This document shows positions 26,914-36,000 of a stretch of DNA of 64,000 nucleotides, one piece after another. Below the pieces are notes generated by a model. The model saw nothing but the letters and a program-made list of their open reading frames with translations, did no database searches and was not told the DNA's origin. The stretch is from the NCBI RefSeq assembly GCF_916618915.1, contig NZ_CAKAKE010000001.1, positions 1,736,001 to 1,800,000 of the forward strand, in the 5' to 3' direction. Position 1 is the stretch's first letter. Each line of letters opens with the position of its first letter. This stretch comes from Stenotrophomonas sp. Marseille-Q4652 (GTDB taxonomy: Bacteria; Pseudomonadota; Gammaproteobacteria; Xanthomonadales; Xanthomonadaceae). Position numbers and translations under genes: made by a program.

Positions 26914-26919
26914 GTTCGT

Positions 26920-28782
26920 TCACTCTTCAAAGGGACGGATGGAATCAGGCACGACCCGCGCGCCATGCTGCTGCACCAGCAGCTGCACCGTCGGGTCTGC
27001 CATGAACGCGGTCTCGGCCGCGCTCTGCCGCTCGCCGCGCTGGCGGTCAGCGCGCTCGTGCAGGGTTTCGGCGTCGGCACGTCCGGTCTCGATGACGATC
27101 TTCGGTGCCTGGCCCAAGGCCCTGGCCAGCGCCTGTGACAGGTCGCCCACCGAACGTTCCGACTGCAGGTATTCAAAACCCGGCGACAGCGCCAGGCGCA
27201 GGGTGCCGCGTTCGTAACGGACGAAGGCGGAATTGGCTGCCAGCTGTCGCGAAGGGCCGGTTAGGCCACTGGCGGCGACCAGGTCCAGCCACTGCTCGGC
27301 GTTGCCCAGTACGAACATGCCATCGGCGTCCTGCGACACGGCGGCCGCAGCCGGCACCTGCGCAGGAGCCGGCGCGGCAGGCGCAGGACGGGCCTGCGGC
27401 TCGTCGGGCCAGGGCGCGGCCATGGCAGCTTCGGGCGCGGGCGCCAGCGCGGCGGCCAGCGCCTCGTCTTCGCGCGAGGCGGCATTGCGGCCGGGGATTT
27501 CCCATGGCGGCGCATCGTTTCCGCTTGCAGCCGGTTCGGCCACCGGGGCTACCGGAACAACCGGCGCCTGCTTCGGCAGCGACGGCTCGGGCGCCGGAAC
27601 TGCCGGAGCCGGGCTTGCCTCCACCGGTGCAGCGGCGCGGGTCGGCGCTGCCGGCACGGGGTCGGCCGCCGGCATGCCTTCCTTGGGCACGCCGGGGATG
27701 CCGCCGGTCGGACGGAAGGCGAGCATGCGCAGCACCGCCATCTCGAAGCCGGCACGCGGACTGGGGGCCAGGTGCAGGTCGCGACGGCCGGACAGCGCCA
27801 TCTGGTACCAGAGCTGCACCACTTCCGGGCGCAGGCGGGTGGCGAACGCGGCCATGTCCACGCCATCGCCGGCCACGGCGGCTTCGGGCACCAGCTGCCT
27901 CACCTGGGTGCGATGCAGGGCCTCGGCCAGCGCCTCCAGCACCCCGCTCCAGTCCGGCGAGAATTCAGCCAGGGTGGCGACCACCTGCAGCAGGCGCACG
28001 CCATCGCCATCGGCCAGCGCGTCGAGCATCGCCCCGACCTGGGTGCGGTCCACGGTGCCGAGCATGGTCCGCACCACGTCCTCGCGCAGCGCGCCGCCGG
28101 CATAGGCGATGGCCTGGTCCAGCAGCGAGAGGCCGTCGCGCAGCGAACCATCGGCGGCCTTGGCCAGCTGCGCGATCGCCGACGGATCCGACTCGATGCC
28201 CTCGGCACCGAGGATCCTGGTCATCTGTCCGCGGATCTGCTCCTCGTCCAGGCGCTTGAGGTTGAACTGCAGGCAGCGGCTGAGCACGGTCACCGGCAGC
28301 TTCTGCGGGTCGGTGGTGGCCAGCAGGAACTTCACGTGCTCCGGCGGCTCCTCCAGCGTCTTCAGCAGCGCGTTGAACGCTGCCTTGGACAGCATGTGCA
28401 CCTCGTCGATCAGGTAGACCTTGTACTTGCCCCGACTGGGCATGTACTGGGCGTTCTCGATCACCTCGCGCACGTCATCCACGCCGGTGTTGGACGCGGC
28501 GTCGATCTCCAGCAGGTCGATGTAGCGGCCGGCGTCGATGTCCTGGCAGGCGGCGCACTGGCCGCACGGGTCGGCGCTGGTGCCATGCTCGCAGTTCAGC
28601 GACTTGGCGAAGATGCGGGCGATGGTGGTCTTGCCCACGCCGCGGGTACCCGTGAACAGGAAGGCGTGGTGCACGCGCCCGCTGTCCAGCGCATTGCTCA
28701 GTGCGCGGACCACGTGCTCCTGGCCCACCAGTTCTGCAAAACGCTTCGGACGCCACTTGCGGGCTAGGACGAGATAGGACAT
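26920..28782 (-). CDS. dnaX: DNA polymerase III tau (gamma/tau) subunit
   Basis: A 620-residue clamp-loader ATPase. Walker A GTRGVGKT is at residues 45-52. The zinc module has Cys64, Cys73, Cys76 and Cys79. Domain III follows to about residue 365, then a Pro/Ala-rich linker (about 370-490) and the C-terminal tau region that contacts DnaB and the polymerase. No A-rich slippery heptamer of the E. coli type is visible in the gene, so a frameshifted gamma product is not evident. Heads the dnaX-ybaB-recR-hinT unit. Confidence 0.96.
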   Translation of the reverse strand: MSYLVLARKWRPKRFAELVGQEHVVRALSNALDSGRVHHAFLFTGTRGVGKTTIARIFAKSLNCEHGTSADPCGQCAACQDIDAGRYIDLLEIDAASNTGVDDVREVIENAQYMPSRGKYKVYLIDEVHMLSKAAFNALLKTLEEPPEHVKFLLATTDPQKLPVTVLSRCLQFNLKRLDEEQIRGQMTRILGAEGIESDPSAIAQLAKAADGSLRDGLSLLDQAIAYAGGALREDVVRTMLGTVDRTQVGAMLDALADGDGVRLLQVVATLAEFSPDWSGVLEALAEALHRTQVRQLVPEAAVAGDGVDMAAFATRLRPEVVQLWYQMALSGRRDLHLAPSPRAGFEMAVLRMLAFRPTGGIPGVPKEGMPAADPVPAAPTRAAAPVEASPAPAVPAPEPSLPKQAPVVPVAPVAEPAASGNDAPPWEIPGRNAASREDEALAAALAPAPEAAMAAPWPDEPQARPAPAAPAPAQVPAAAAVSQDADGMFVLGNAEQWLDLVAASGLTGPSRQLAANSAFVRYERGTLRLALSPGFEYLQSERSVGDLSQALARALGQAPKIVIETGRADAETLHERADRQRGERQSAAETAFMADPTVQLLVQQHGARVVPDSIRPFEE

Positions 28783-28855
28783 CGGGCAACCGTCTTCATC
28801 TGAATCGCCATTGTGCCATGGCCGTCAACACCCACCCCGGTCGTGAAAATCGTGC

Positions 28856-28884
28856 TTGTGGCAAAGCCCGCGGACCTATAGAAT
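28856..28884 (+). promoter_or_regulatory. Sigma70 promoter of tRNA-Ser(GGA)-ffs
   Basis: TTGTGG (28856-28861), 17-bp spacer, TAGAAT (28879-28884; the overlapping TATAGA gives 15 bp). The GC-rich sequence after the -10 (CTGCGGCCC) resembles stringent discriminators. Start expected near 28891, about 34 bp before the tRNA. Confidence 0.7.
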
Positions 28885-28924
28885 CTGCGGCCCTGCCGGG
28901 GTCCACGGACCTTTGGCAGGACCC

Positions 28925-29017
28925 GGAGAGGTGTCCGAGTGGTTGAAGGAGCACGCCTGGAAAGTGTGTAAGCGTCTAAACCGCGCTTCGGGGGTTCGAA
29001 TCCCCCTCTCTCCGCCA
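28925..29017 (+). tRNA. tRNA-Ser (anticodon GGA)
   Basis: A 93-nt gene with encoded CCA and a long class II variable arm. The acceptor GGAGAGG pairs with TCTCTCC (last pair G-U). Anticodon loop CTGGAAA between CACGC and GTGTG reads UCC/UCU. Located just upstream of the 4.5S RNA gene and divergent from dnaX. Confidence 0.96.
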
Positions 29018-29071
29018 GACTTGCGGGTTTACCCGCCCCGTCCGTACCCACATGTACGGATGAACAAAACC

Positions 29072-29094
29072 CGGGCCGCGCTCAGCGCGGCCCG
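29072..29094 (+). other. GC-rich hairpin between tRNA-Ser and ffs
   Basis: A 10-bp perfect stem CGGGCCGCGC/GCGCGGCCCG with a TCA loop lies 7 bp before the 4.5S RNA, following a weaker 7-bp hairpin at 29041-29060. There is no U-tract, so it is more likely a processing or spacer structure than a terminator. Confidence 0.45.
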
Positions 29095-29101
29095 CGTCTA
29101 T

Positions 29102-29213
29102 GGAGGCCCCGTCGGCCCCTCGCGACGCTAGGTCGAAAATCCCGCCAGGGCCGGAAGGCAGCAACGGTATCGATCGACGCGGGCGCCGAGGTCAGCCGGC
29201 GGGGCTTCCACCC
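29102..29213 (+). ncRNA. ffs: 4.5S signal recognition particle RNA
   Basis: The universally conserved SRP apical hairpin, CAGGGCCGGAAGGCAGCAAC, occurs at 29146-29165, and GGAGGCCCCG near the 5' end pairs with CGGGGCTTCC near the 3' end (29102-29111 with 29200-29209), giving the long E. coli-type rod of about 112 nt. It binds Ffh for co-translational membrane targeting. No separate promoter is obvious, so it may be co-transcribed with tRNA-Ser. Ends are estimated to within a few bases. Confidence 0.93.
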
Positions 29214-29258
29214 TTTCTGGGCCCGGACTTTCGTTCCCTGCACGCCTCGGCGCGGGAA

Positions 29259-29999
29259 TCAGGCCGCAGGCGCCGCCAGCGCCAGGCATTCACCCGGCAT
29301 GGCGACACGATGCCCGCGTGCGCGCATCGCCTCCCCGTCCGCCGCACTGGCGTAGTGGTACAGCACCATGCGCGCGCGCAGCCTGGCGTCGTACTCGCGC
29401 TCCAGGTCCTCCACCCCGGTATGGGAGGGGTTGCCAAGCAGACCGCAGTCATGGGCGATCAGTTCGCCGGCGTCGGCAAAGCGCGCCAGCATCTCCGGGA
29501 TCGGGCGGGTATCGCCGGTCCACACCAGCGACTGGCGCAGGCGCAGGCCATAGGCCGTTTCCGGCCAGTGATGGCGCACCGGGAATACCTCCAGCCGCAG
29601 CTCCTCGTGCCAGAACGCATCGCCGACCGGGATCAGCTGGAACGCATCCCAGAAGTTCGCCCCGCCCTCGGCAAGCACATTGGGGTAGTCGGCCACCCGC
29701 CGGTGCAGCAGCGGCACCACGGTCGCCGGCACGTACAGCCGGATCCGCCCGCGCAGCTCTGGATTGAAGTAGCTGCCGACGAACAGGCGCTCGAAGCCTG
29801 CAACGTGGTCCAGGTGCACGTGGGTGACGAACACCGCCGAGGGCAGCGCGCCGTATCGGGCCTGGTAGGCGGTCAGGCCTTCGCCGCCGCAGTCGATCGC
29901 CAGCCACGGCTGGCCATCGCGCTCGATCACCGCATTGGGTGATCCGAGCTCCACCGCCGATGCATTGCCCACGCCCAGGAAGCGCAGCGCCCAGTCCAT
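29259..29999 (-). CDS. MBL-fold metallo-hydrolase
   Basis: A 246-residue protein starting at ATG 29997-29999 ([20 protein letters not shown]). Metal-binding THVHLDH is at residues 59-65. Further ligands are likely His133-134 (RHHWPE), Asp (WTGDTR) and the late HYAS. The layout resembles the RNase Z/PhnP-like branch, but no substrate is evident. The ATG shares a base with the kdkA stop, so it is translationally coupled to the Kdo kinase. A lipopolysaccharide-related role is only suggested by this context. Confidence 0.85.
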   Translation of the reverse strand: MDWALRFLGVGNASAVELGSPNAVIERDGQPWLAIDCGGEGLTAYQARYGALPSAVFVTHVHLDHVAGFERLFVGSYFNPELRGRIRLYVPATVVPLLHRRVADYPNVLAEGGANFWDAFQLIPVGDAFWHEELRLEVFPVRHHWPETAYGLRLRQSLVWTGDTRPIPEMLARFADAGELIAHDCGLLGNPSHTGVEDLEREYDARLRARMVLYHYASAADGEAMRARGHRVAMPGECLALAAPAA

Positions 30000-30748
30000 C
30001 AGTAGCCCCGGCTCCAGGCCAGGTCGTAGGCACGACGCAGGCGGGCGTAGTCCTTCTCCACGTCCTCGCGGCTGCGCTCGCCGCGCAGCTTCAACAGCGA
30101 ACGCAGCAGGCGCTTGAGGTTGCGCTCGCGCCAGCGCGTGGCCGGGATGCGCAGCTGGCTGCGGTCGAAATCGATCAGCCAGCCATGGCCGTTGGCATCG
30201 AAGAGGATGTTGTGTGCGTTGAGGTCGGCGTGGTCCAGGCCGGCGCGATGGAAGCACGCGATCAGGCGCCCGGCCTCTTCCCACGGCGCGCCGCGACCAG
30301 CCACCAGCGCGCGGTCGGCCAGCGAGCGCACGCCCTCCAGCCGTTCCATCAGGATCGCAGCGCGGTAGCGCACGCCCTCGCGCATGTAGAAGGCCGCCAG
30401 CGGCCGCGGCACCGGCAGCTTGCGGGCCAGCAGCGCACGCATCAGCCGGAACTCGGCGAAGCTGCGGGTGCGGTCGGCACGCTGCCACAGGTAGAGGTCA
30501 TGACTGAGCCGTGCGGCCAGGCCGCCACGCAGGTAGTGGCGCAGCACGCACGGACCGAACGGCGCCTCGACGAACCAGGCGCCACCGCGTCCGCCATCGC
30601 CTACCGGCCGCGCCTTCTCGCCCCAGTGCGTGGGCGAAAACAGCGAGGCGTCGGCTTGCCGCAGCCGTTCGCGGTCGAACAGAATGGCCCCATATCCGCG
30701 GCCCTCGCGGCAAGGCGTCAGCGCTTCAGTGGCGTCAAATGCGACCAT
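29999..30748 (-). CDS. kdkA: 3-deoxy-D-manno-octulosonic acid kinase
   Basis: A 249-residue RIO/aminoglycoside-kinase-like protein. The catalytic loop [12 protein letters not shown] (about residues 173-184) and metal-binding IDFDRSQLR (about 191-199) are intact, as is the RGG-LARL segment. It phosphorylates Kdo in the lipid A-Kdo region of lipopolysaccharide, replacing part of the inner-core heptose in some species. It is divergent from a heptosyltransferase-family gene 21 bp away, which fits core synthesis. Confidence 0.93.
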   Translation of the reverse strand: MVAFDATEALTPCREGRGYGAILFDRERLRQADASLFSPTHWGEKARPVGDGGRGGAWFVEAPFGPCVLRHYLRGGLAARLSHDLYLWQRADRTRSFAEFRLMRALLARKLPVPRPLAAFYMREGVRYRAAILMERLEGVRSLADRALVAGRGAPWEEAGRLIACFHRAGLDHADLNAHNILFDANGHGWLIDFDRSQLRIPATRWRERNLKRLLRSLLKLRGERSREDVEKDYARLRRAYDLAWSRGY

Positions 30749-30769
30749 TCCTTCGAGTCTAACAACACC

Positions 30770-31813
30770 ATGCCCCAGACGTCCTCATCCCTGTGCCTTT
30801 TGCGTTTGTCAGCGCTCGGGGACGTGACCCATGTGGTGCCGCTGGTGCGGACGCTGCAGCGCGCGATGCCCGGGACCAGCCTGCACTGGGTGATCGACAA
30901 AGGCGGCTACAAGCTGCTCGAGGAACTGCCGGGCGTGGTCTTCCACACCTATGACAAGAGCACCGGCCTGGCCGGGATGCGGGCGCTGCGCGCGCAACTG
31001 CCCAACCGCTTCGATGCGCTGCTGCAGATGCAGGTCGCGTTCCGCGCCAACGTGCTGTCGGCGTTCATCCCGGCCCGCCGGCGCATCGGCTACGACCGCT
31101 CCCGCTCCAAGGACCTGCATGGGCTCTTCATCAACGAGCGCATCGCCGACCGCCCCGGTATCCATGTGCTCGATGCGATCGGCAGCTTCTGCGAACCGCT
31201 GGGCCTGCAGCAGACCGAAGTGAGCTGGGACCTGGCCACCCCGCTGGCCGCGCGCGAGTGGGCCCGGGCGCAATGGGACGACGACGGGCGCCCGGTGCTG
31301 ATGATCTCGCCGTGCTCCAGCCACGTGCGCCGCAACTGGTATGCCGACCGCTACGCGGCGGTGGCCGACCACGCCGCCTCGCGTGGCTGGCGCGTGGTGC
31401 TGTGTGGTGGCCGCAGCGAACTGGAGCGCAGCACCACCGACGCAATCCTGGCGGCGATGCAGCACCCGGCGCTGGACCTGGTCGGCAAGGACACGCTCAA
31501 GCAACTGCCGGCGCTGCTGGAACGCGCCTCGCTGCTGATGACGCCGGACTCGGGACCAATGCACATCGCCAATGCGGTCGGCACCAAGGTGCTGGGCCTG
31601 CATGCGGCCAGCAACCCGCACCGCAGCGGCCCGTACTCGGACCGGCGCTACTGCGTGGACCGCTACGACGATGCGGCGCGCAAGTACCTGGGCAAGCCGG
31701 CCAGCGAACTCAAATGGGGCGCCAAGGTCGAGTTCGACGGGGTGATGGAGCTGGTCACGGTGGACGACGCCATCGCCGCGTTCGAGCGCTACTGCAGCGA
31801 CAACGGCCGCTGA
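30770..31813 (+). CDS. Glycosyltransferase family 9 (heptosyltransferase)
   Basis: A 347-residue protein starting at ATG 30770 ([27 protein letters not shown]). The [12 protein letters not shown]-terminal motif and the [15 protein letters not shown] donor-site motif (near residues 258-272) are diagnostic for GT9 heptosyltransferases of lipopolysaccharide inner core. WaaC or WaaF type cannot be decided from sequence alone. It is divergent from kdkA and faces the DUF6165 gene tail to tail. Confidence 0.9.
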   Translation: MPQTSSSLCLLRLSALGDVTHVVPLVRTLQRAMPGTSLHWVIDKGGYKLLEELPGVVFHTYDKSTGLAGMRALRAQLPNRFDALLQMQVAFRANVLSAFIPARRRIGYDRSRSKDLHGLFINERIADRPGIHVLDAIGSFCEPLGLQQTEVSWDLATPLAAREWARAQWDDDGRPVLMISPCSSHVRRNWYADRYAAVADHAASRGWRVVLCGGRSELERSTTDAILAAMQHPALDLVGKDTLKQLPALLERASLLMTPDSGPMHIANAVGTKVLGLHAASNPHRSGPYSDRRYCVDRYDDAARKYLGKPASELKWGAKVEFDGVMELVTVDDAIAAFERYCSDNGR

Positions 31814-31838
31814 TCGGTGCCAGTGGGCGGGGCCAGCC

Positions 31839-32237
31839 TCAGCCTGCGCGGTAGTCCTGGTAGGACTTCTCTTCCACGTACGACGAGCCCAGCGCCAGGT
31901 TGATCTGCTTCTTGATCCGGGCGCGCTCGTCATTCTCGAAGTAGACGCTGCGCGCCAGCTGCACGAACTCCTCGTCGAAGGCCTGGGCCTTTTCCTTGAG
32001 GCGGATGTCGTCCTCGATCGTCCACAGCTTCTCGTTGACCGCCTTGAGCTCGGCACGCAGCCGTGCGATGTCCTTGACCGCGGCCGGATGTGACATCCAG
32101 GTCTTCTCCAGCGCGCCCAGCTCCTTGCGCACGTTGGCCAGCTTGGCCTCGTCGCTCATCCGCTCGGACTTGATCTGCAGGATGGCGATCTTGTCCAGCA
32201 GTTCGCCAAAGGATACGGGGACGAGGATCTCGGACAT
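31839..32237 (-). CDS. DUF6165 family protein
   Basis: A 132-residue, charged, predominantly helical protein (MSEILVPVSFGELLDKIAIL), with start at ATG 32235-32237; a Met four codons upstream is possible. Residues 15-90 are rich in Lys/Glu with heptad-like spacing, suggesting a coiled coil. The family is of unknown function and recurs near lipopolysaccharide glycosyltransferase genes, as here. No signal peptide or membrane segment. Confidence 0.75.
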   Translation of the reverse strand: MSEILVPVSFGELLDKIAILQIKSERMSDEAKLANVRKELGALEKTWMSHPAAVKDIARLRAELKAVNEKLWTIEDDIRLKEKAQAFDEEFVQLARSVYFENDERARIKKQINLALGSSYVEEKSYQDYRAG

Positions 32238-32340
32238 GGGGATTTCCACGAAGGACAGGACGGCAGTTTAGAGGCGCCGAGCGGGGGCGCGGAAGTTCGC
32301 CCATGGCCGGGCGCCGGCAAGCGCAACACCGGAAACGAAA

Positions 32341-32362
32341 CAGGCCGCCCGAAGGCGGCCTG
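32341..32362 (-). terminator. Terminator of tRNA-Ser(CGA)
   Basis: A 9-bp stem CAGGCCGCC/GGCGGCCTG closed on the minus strand by a UUCG-type loop, followed by TTTCGTTT, 10 bp past the tRNA 3' end. Confidence 0.75.
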
Positions 32363-32372
32363 TTCCTGCATC

Positions 32373-32463
32373 TGGCGGAGAGGGGGGGATTCGAACCCCC
32401 GAGGCGCTATAAACGCCTGCCTGATTTCGAGTCAGGTACATTCAACCACTCTGCCACCTCTCC
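32373..32463 (-). tRNA. tRNA-Ser (anticodon CGA)
   Basis: A 91-nt class II tRNA with encoded CCA. The acceptor GGAGAGG pairs with CCTCTCC. The anticodon loop CTCGAAA between CCTGA and TCAGG reads UCG. It has its own promoter and terminator. Confidence 0.97.
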
Positions 32464-32490
32464 GGGTGGTCCCGGCGAACCGGGGAGCGA

Positions 32491-32519
32491 ATGATACGGG
32501 GACAACGCGCCGTGGACAA
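32491..32519 (-). promoter_or_regulatory. Sigma70 promoter of tRNA-Ser(CGA)
   Basis: Minus strand: TTGTCC (32514-32519), 17-bp spacer, TATCAT (32491-32496); the tRNA begins 27 bp further on. Confidence 0.75.
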
Positions 32520-32657
32520 GCCATCGGCCACCGGTTTGTTGATTTCGTTGCAACCACCACTTGATGCGGGTCACGCAGGCCGCGCTTGCCGGATGTCCGG
32601 CCGCCCGCGATGATGCCGTTGTCACCTACCGCAAAACCCGACCGCCAGCGGTCCCCC

Positions 32658-33362
32658 ATGATCGAATTCGGACACCTCACCCACGTCGGCCTGCGCCGCG
32701 AACTCAACGAAGACACCTATTACGGTGACAGCGAACTGGGGCTGTGGCTGGTGGCCGACGGCATGGGTGGGCACGCCTGTGGCGAGGTGGCCAGCGCACT
32801 GGCCCGGGAAACGATCGTGCGCGAGATCCGCAACGGCACGCCGCTGGCCCAGGCCATCCGCGTGGCCGACGAAGAGATCATCCGCACTTCGCGGCGCCGC
32901 AACGACACCCTGCCGATGGGCACCACCGTGGTCGCCGCGCGCGTGCAGGGCAACCGTTTCGAAGTGGCCTGGGTAGGCGACAGCCGCGCCTACCTGTGGC
33001 GCGCCGGCAAGCTCGCCCAGCTCAGCCAGGACCACAGTTTCGTCCAGGAACTGGTCGCACAGGGCAACCTGACCGCCGAACAGGCCCGCGCCCATCCGCA
33101 CCGCAACGTGGTGACCCAGGCACTGGGGGTCACCGATCCGATGCACCTCAATGTGGCGACGATGACCGGCGAACTACGCTCGGGCATGCAGCTGCTGCTG
33201 TGCAGCGACGGCCTGACCGAGGAAGTGGACGACACCAGCATCGCCGCGACCCTGGACCAGGGCGACTGCAGCGCGCAGGAGTGCGTGGACACGCTGATCG
33301 CCGCTGCCCTGGACGGCGGCGGCACGGACAACGTCACCGCGATCCTGGTGCGCTGCCACTGA
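32658..33362 (+). CDS. PP2C-type serine/threonine protein phosphatase
   Basis: A 234-residue PPM-family phosphatase starting at ATG 32658 (MIEFGHLTHVGLRRELNEDT). Metal-binding motifs are complete: RELNED (14-19), VADGMGGHA (32-40), CSDGLTEEV near 183-191 and GGTDNVTAILV near 219-229. It is short and lacks fused domains, like the Stp/PppA type. It is not beside a cognate kinase or a type VI secretion cluster, so the target is unknown. It converges on dnaQ with a 10-bp gap. Confidence 0.92.
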   Translation: MIEFGHLTHVGLRRELNEDTYYGDSELGLWLVADGMGGHACGEVASALARETIVREIRNGTPLAQAIRVADEEIIRTSRRRNDTLPMGTTVVAARVQGNRFEVAWVGDSRAYLWRAGKLAQLSQDHSFVQELVAQGNLTAEQARAHPHRNVVTQALGVTDPMHLNVATMTGELRSGMQLLLCSDGLTEEVDDTSIAATLDQGDCSAQECVDTLIAAALDGGGTDNVTAILVRCH

Positions 33363-33372
33363 AGCCGCAGGC

Positions 33373-34107
33373 TCAGGCCTGCGCTTCTGCCACCGCTTCC
33401 GGCTCGCCGTCCCACAGCGCACGGCCGGCCTTCTTGCGCAGCCGCTCGAGCCGTGCGTTGTGCGCTTCCAGCTCCGAAGCCGTCACCACCACCCGCGGGC
33501 GCGGCAGCAGCAGCGCCGGATTGAACTCCACCGTAGCCGCATCGGCCGACGGCGAGCTGCTCTCGGCCAGGCCAAAGCCAATCTCCTCCTGGCCGGAGGT
33601 CAGCGCGATGTAGACGTCGCCCAGGATCTGGGCATCGAGCAGCGCACCGTGCAGCTGGCGGTGCGAGTTGTCCACGCCCAGGCGCTTGCACAGCGCGTCC
33701 AGCGAATTGCGCTGGCCCGGAAACTGCTCGCGCGCCATTGCCAGGGTGTCGACCACCGTGGCCCGGTCGGTGATGCGGCCGTACTGCGGGCCGAGCAGCG
33801 ACAGCTCGTAGTCCAGGAAGCCCAGGTCGAACGCCGCGTTGTGGATGATCAGCTCGGCGCCGTCGATGTAGGCCAGGAATTCCTCGGCGATCTCGGCAAA
33901 GCCCGGCTTGTCGGCAAGGAACTCCAGGGTCAGGCCGGTGACTTCCTGCGCGCCAGCCTCGAAGTCGCAATCCGGCTTGAGGTAGCGGTGGAAGTTGTTG
34001 CCGCTGGGGCGGCGCTCGAGCAGCTCGACGCAGCCGATCTCGACCACGCGGTTGCCCTTCTTCCATTCCAGGCCGGTGGTTTCGGTATCAAGGATGATCT
34101 GGCGCAT
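33373..34107 (-). CDS. dnaQ: DNA polymerase III epsilon subunit
   Basis: A 244-residue 3'-5' proofreading exonuclease. DEDD motifs: ILDTETTGL (Asp7, Glu9), NAAFDLGFLDYEL near 97-109 and HGALLDAQILGDVY near 156-169. The C-terminal extension contacts the alpha subunit. It is 7 bp downstream of rnhA on the same strand; in E. coli the two are divergent, here co-directional. Confidence 0.96.
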   Translation of the reverse strand: MRQIILDTETTGLEWKKGNRVVEIGCVELLERRPSGNNFHRYLKPDCDFEAGAQEVTGLTLEFLADKPGFAEIAEEFLAYIDGAELIIHNAAFDLGFLDYELSLLGPQYGRITDRATVVDTLAMAREQFPGQRNSLDALCKRLGVDNSHRQLHGALLDAQILGDVYIALTSGQEEIGFGLAESSSPSADAATVEFNPALLLPRPRVVVTASELEAHNARLERLRKKAGRALWDGEPEAVAEAQA

Positions 34108-34114
34108 GCGGGGC

Positions 34115-34567
34115 TCAGTTTACCGGCGATGCGGCGCGGATCCGAATCGCCTCGTCGCGGGCCAGCACGTCCACGCGCTCGTTGTCCGGATTTCCGGAGT
34201 GCCCCTTCACCCAGCGCCAGTCGATCTGGTGGCGCTGGGTCGCCGCGTGCAGCCGCTCCCACAGTTCACGGTTCTTGACTGGATCACCGCCGGAAGTACG
34301 CCAGTTGCGCTTGACCCAGCCCGGCATCCATTCGGTGATGCCCTGGCGCACGTACTGCGAATCGGTGTGCAGCACGATGTGACATGGCTCGGTCAGGCTC
34401 TCCAGCGCCATGATCGCGGCCATCAGTTCCATGCGGTTGTTGGTGGTATGGGCTTCGGCCCCAACCACCTCGCGTTCGTGGCCCTTGTAGCGCAGCAGTG
34501 CGGCCCAGCCGCCGGGACCGGGATTGCCCAGGCAGGCCCCGTCGGTGTGTATCTCGATGGTCTTCAT
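34115..34567 (-). CDS. rnhA: Ribonuclease HI
   Basis: A 150-residue enzyme that cleaves RNA in RNA-DNA hybrids. Catalytic residues: Asp9 (IHTDGAC), Glu47 (NNRMELMA), Asp69 (LHTDSQYV), with [15 protein letters not shown] near 118-132 supplying the flexible His and the last Asp. Length and sequence are canonical. It lies between the methyltransferase gene (17 bp) and dnaQ (7 bp). Confidence 0.98.
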   Translation of the reverse strand: MKTIEIHTDGACLGNPGPGGWAALLRYKGHEREVVGAEAHTTNNRMELMAAIMALESLTEPCHIVLHTDSQYVRQGITEWMPGWVKRNWRTSGGDPVKNRELWERLHAATQRHQIDWRWVKGHSGNPDNERVDVLARDEAIRIRAASPVN

Positions 34568-34584
34568 TTCGTTCCGATAAGTGA

Positions 34585-35223
34585 TCAGGTCGCCACCGGC
34601 GCGCGCCAGCGCACCGGTGCCGGGATCGGCCCCACCATGGCACCGACCCGTTTCTCCGCCTCAAGCACGCAACTGGCGCGCAGCAGCCCCGGGCCGCGAC
34701 TGCGCCCGTCCGTTCCCCACAGCGAGCCCAGGTAGCGGGCATCGCCGCAGTGCAGGCCACTGCGGACCAGTGCCGCCCGCCAGCGTAACGGCAAGGCGGC
34801 CGCCGGGCGCTGGTGCTGCCAGCGCAGCCGATACGGACTACAGGGATTGAGCGTGGTCACCCACAGCCGCCCGCCCGGCATCAGGACGCGCTCGCACTCG
34901 GCCAGCAGGGCGGTGCTGGAGGCCAGCGGCAGGTGCTGCAGGACGATGGCATTGACCGACTCCGATGCCAGCGGCAGCGGCACGTCGCAGTGCACGTCGC
35001 CGACATAGCCCGCGCCTTGGCGGAAGAGGCGTATGCCTCGTCCAGCAGGCACCGGATCCGGCCACCAGCCGGCACCCGGCGACAGCCAGATCCAGGGCTG
35101 GGCAGGCAGTCGCGCCAGCGCTCCGGCGAGGAAGTGGTGCTCGACGCGGCACATTGCGCGCGCCGCAGGCGTGTCAAACCACGATGAGACTGCGGCTTGA
35201 CGGGGGCTCGGGGCGACAGGCAT
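34585..35223 (-). CDS. SAM-dependent methyltransferase (YafS-like)
   Basis: A 212-residue class I methyltransferase starting at ATG 35221-35223 ([20 protein letters not shown]). The acidic-loop region is degenerate ([11 protein letters not shown]), but [34 protein letters not shown] is typical. It occupies the place of yafS in the E. coli gloB/yafS-rnhA-dnaQ neighbourhood. Substrate unknown. It is divergent from gloB across 12 bp and first in a run with rnhA and dnaQ. Confidence 0.8.
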   Translation of the reverse strand: MPVAPSPRQAAVSSWFDTPAARAMCRVEHHFLAGALARLPAQPWIWLSPGAGWWPDPVPAGRGIRLFRQGAGYVGDVHCDVPLPLASESVNAIVLQHLPLASSTALLAECERVLMPGGRLWVTTLNPCSPYRLRWQHQRPAAALPLRWRAALVRSGLHCGDARYLGSLWGTDGRSRGPGLLRASCVLEAEKRVGAMVGPIPAPVRWRAPVAT

Positions 35224-35235
35224 GGTCCCAATTCT

Positions 35236-36000
35236 ATGCGACTGACCGCCCTGCCAGCATTCGACGACAACTACATCTGGGCGCTGCAGGACAGCGACGG
35301 GCGGGCGGTGATCGTGGATCCCGGCCAGGCCGGACCAGTCCTGGAAGCTGCCGCCAACGGCATGGAACCGGCGGCGATCCTGCTGACCCACCACCACGGC
35401 GACCATATCGGCGGGGTGCCGGAGTTGCTGGCCCGCTGGCCCTCGCTGCCGGTATTCGCCCCGGACGATCCCCGCATCCCACTGGATTGCAACCGGGTCC
35501 GAGACGGGGACCCGGTATCATTGGCCGGTTGGTCCTTCGAGGTGCTGTCCGTCCCGGGACACACCACCAGCCACATCGCCTATGTCGGCCATGGCCGACT
35601 GTTCTGCGGCGATGCGTTGTTCAGCCTCGGCTGTGGGCGGATGTTCGAAGGTACCGCGCCGCAGATGCTGGCCTCGCTCAGGCGCCTGGCCAGCCTGCCC
35701 GCCGACACCCTTGTCTGCTGCGGGCATGAGTACACGCTGGCCAACGCCGCTTTCGCACGGCAGGTCGATCCCACCAACGCGGCATTGCAACGCCGCCAAC
35801 TGGAAGTCCTGGACATGCGCCGACAACTCCTCGCCACCGTTCCGGTTCCGCTCGCCTCCGAGCTGGCCACCAATCCGTTCCTGCGTACCCGCGAGGCCGC
35901 CGTGGTTTCAGCGGTTGAAGCACGGCTGGGCCGCCGCGCGGCCGACGAAGTGGAAGTATTCGCCGAATTGCGGCGGTGGAAAGACGGTTTCGTCGCATGA
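35236..36000 (+). CDS. gloB: Hydroxyacylglutathione hydrolase (glyoxalase II)
   Basis: A 254-residue MBL-fold enzyme. Start at ATG 35236 (MRLTALPAFDDNYIWALQD). Dinuclear metal site THHHGDH at residues 51-57, further ligands in VPGHTTSH and FCGDALFSLGCGR, and CGHEYT near 164-169. It converts S-lactoylglutathione to lactate and glutathione in methylglyoxal detoxification. Its stop overlaps the next gene (ATGA). Confidence 0.96.
   Translation: MRLTALPAFDDNYIWALQDSDGRAVIVDPGQAGPVLEAAANGMEPAAILLTHHHGDHIGGVPELLARWPSLPVFAPDDPRIPLDCNRVRDGDPVSLAGWSFEVLSVPGHTTSHIAYVGHGRLFCGDALFSLGCGRMFEGTAPQMLASLRRLASLPADTLVCCGHEYTLANAAFARQVDPTNAALQRRQLEVLDMRRQLLATVPVPLASELATNPFLRTREAAVVSAVEARLGRRAADEVEVFAELRRWKDGFVA

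Noticed and set aside
28856..29131. Small plus-strand frame over tRNA-Ser
   Set aside because: It covers a tRNA gene and the SRP RNA start; not protein-coding.
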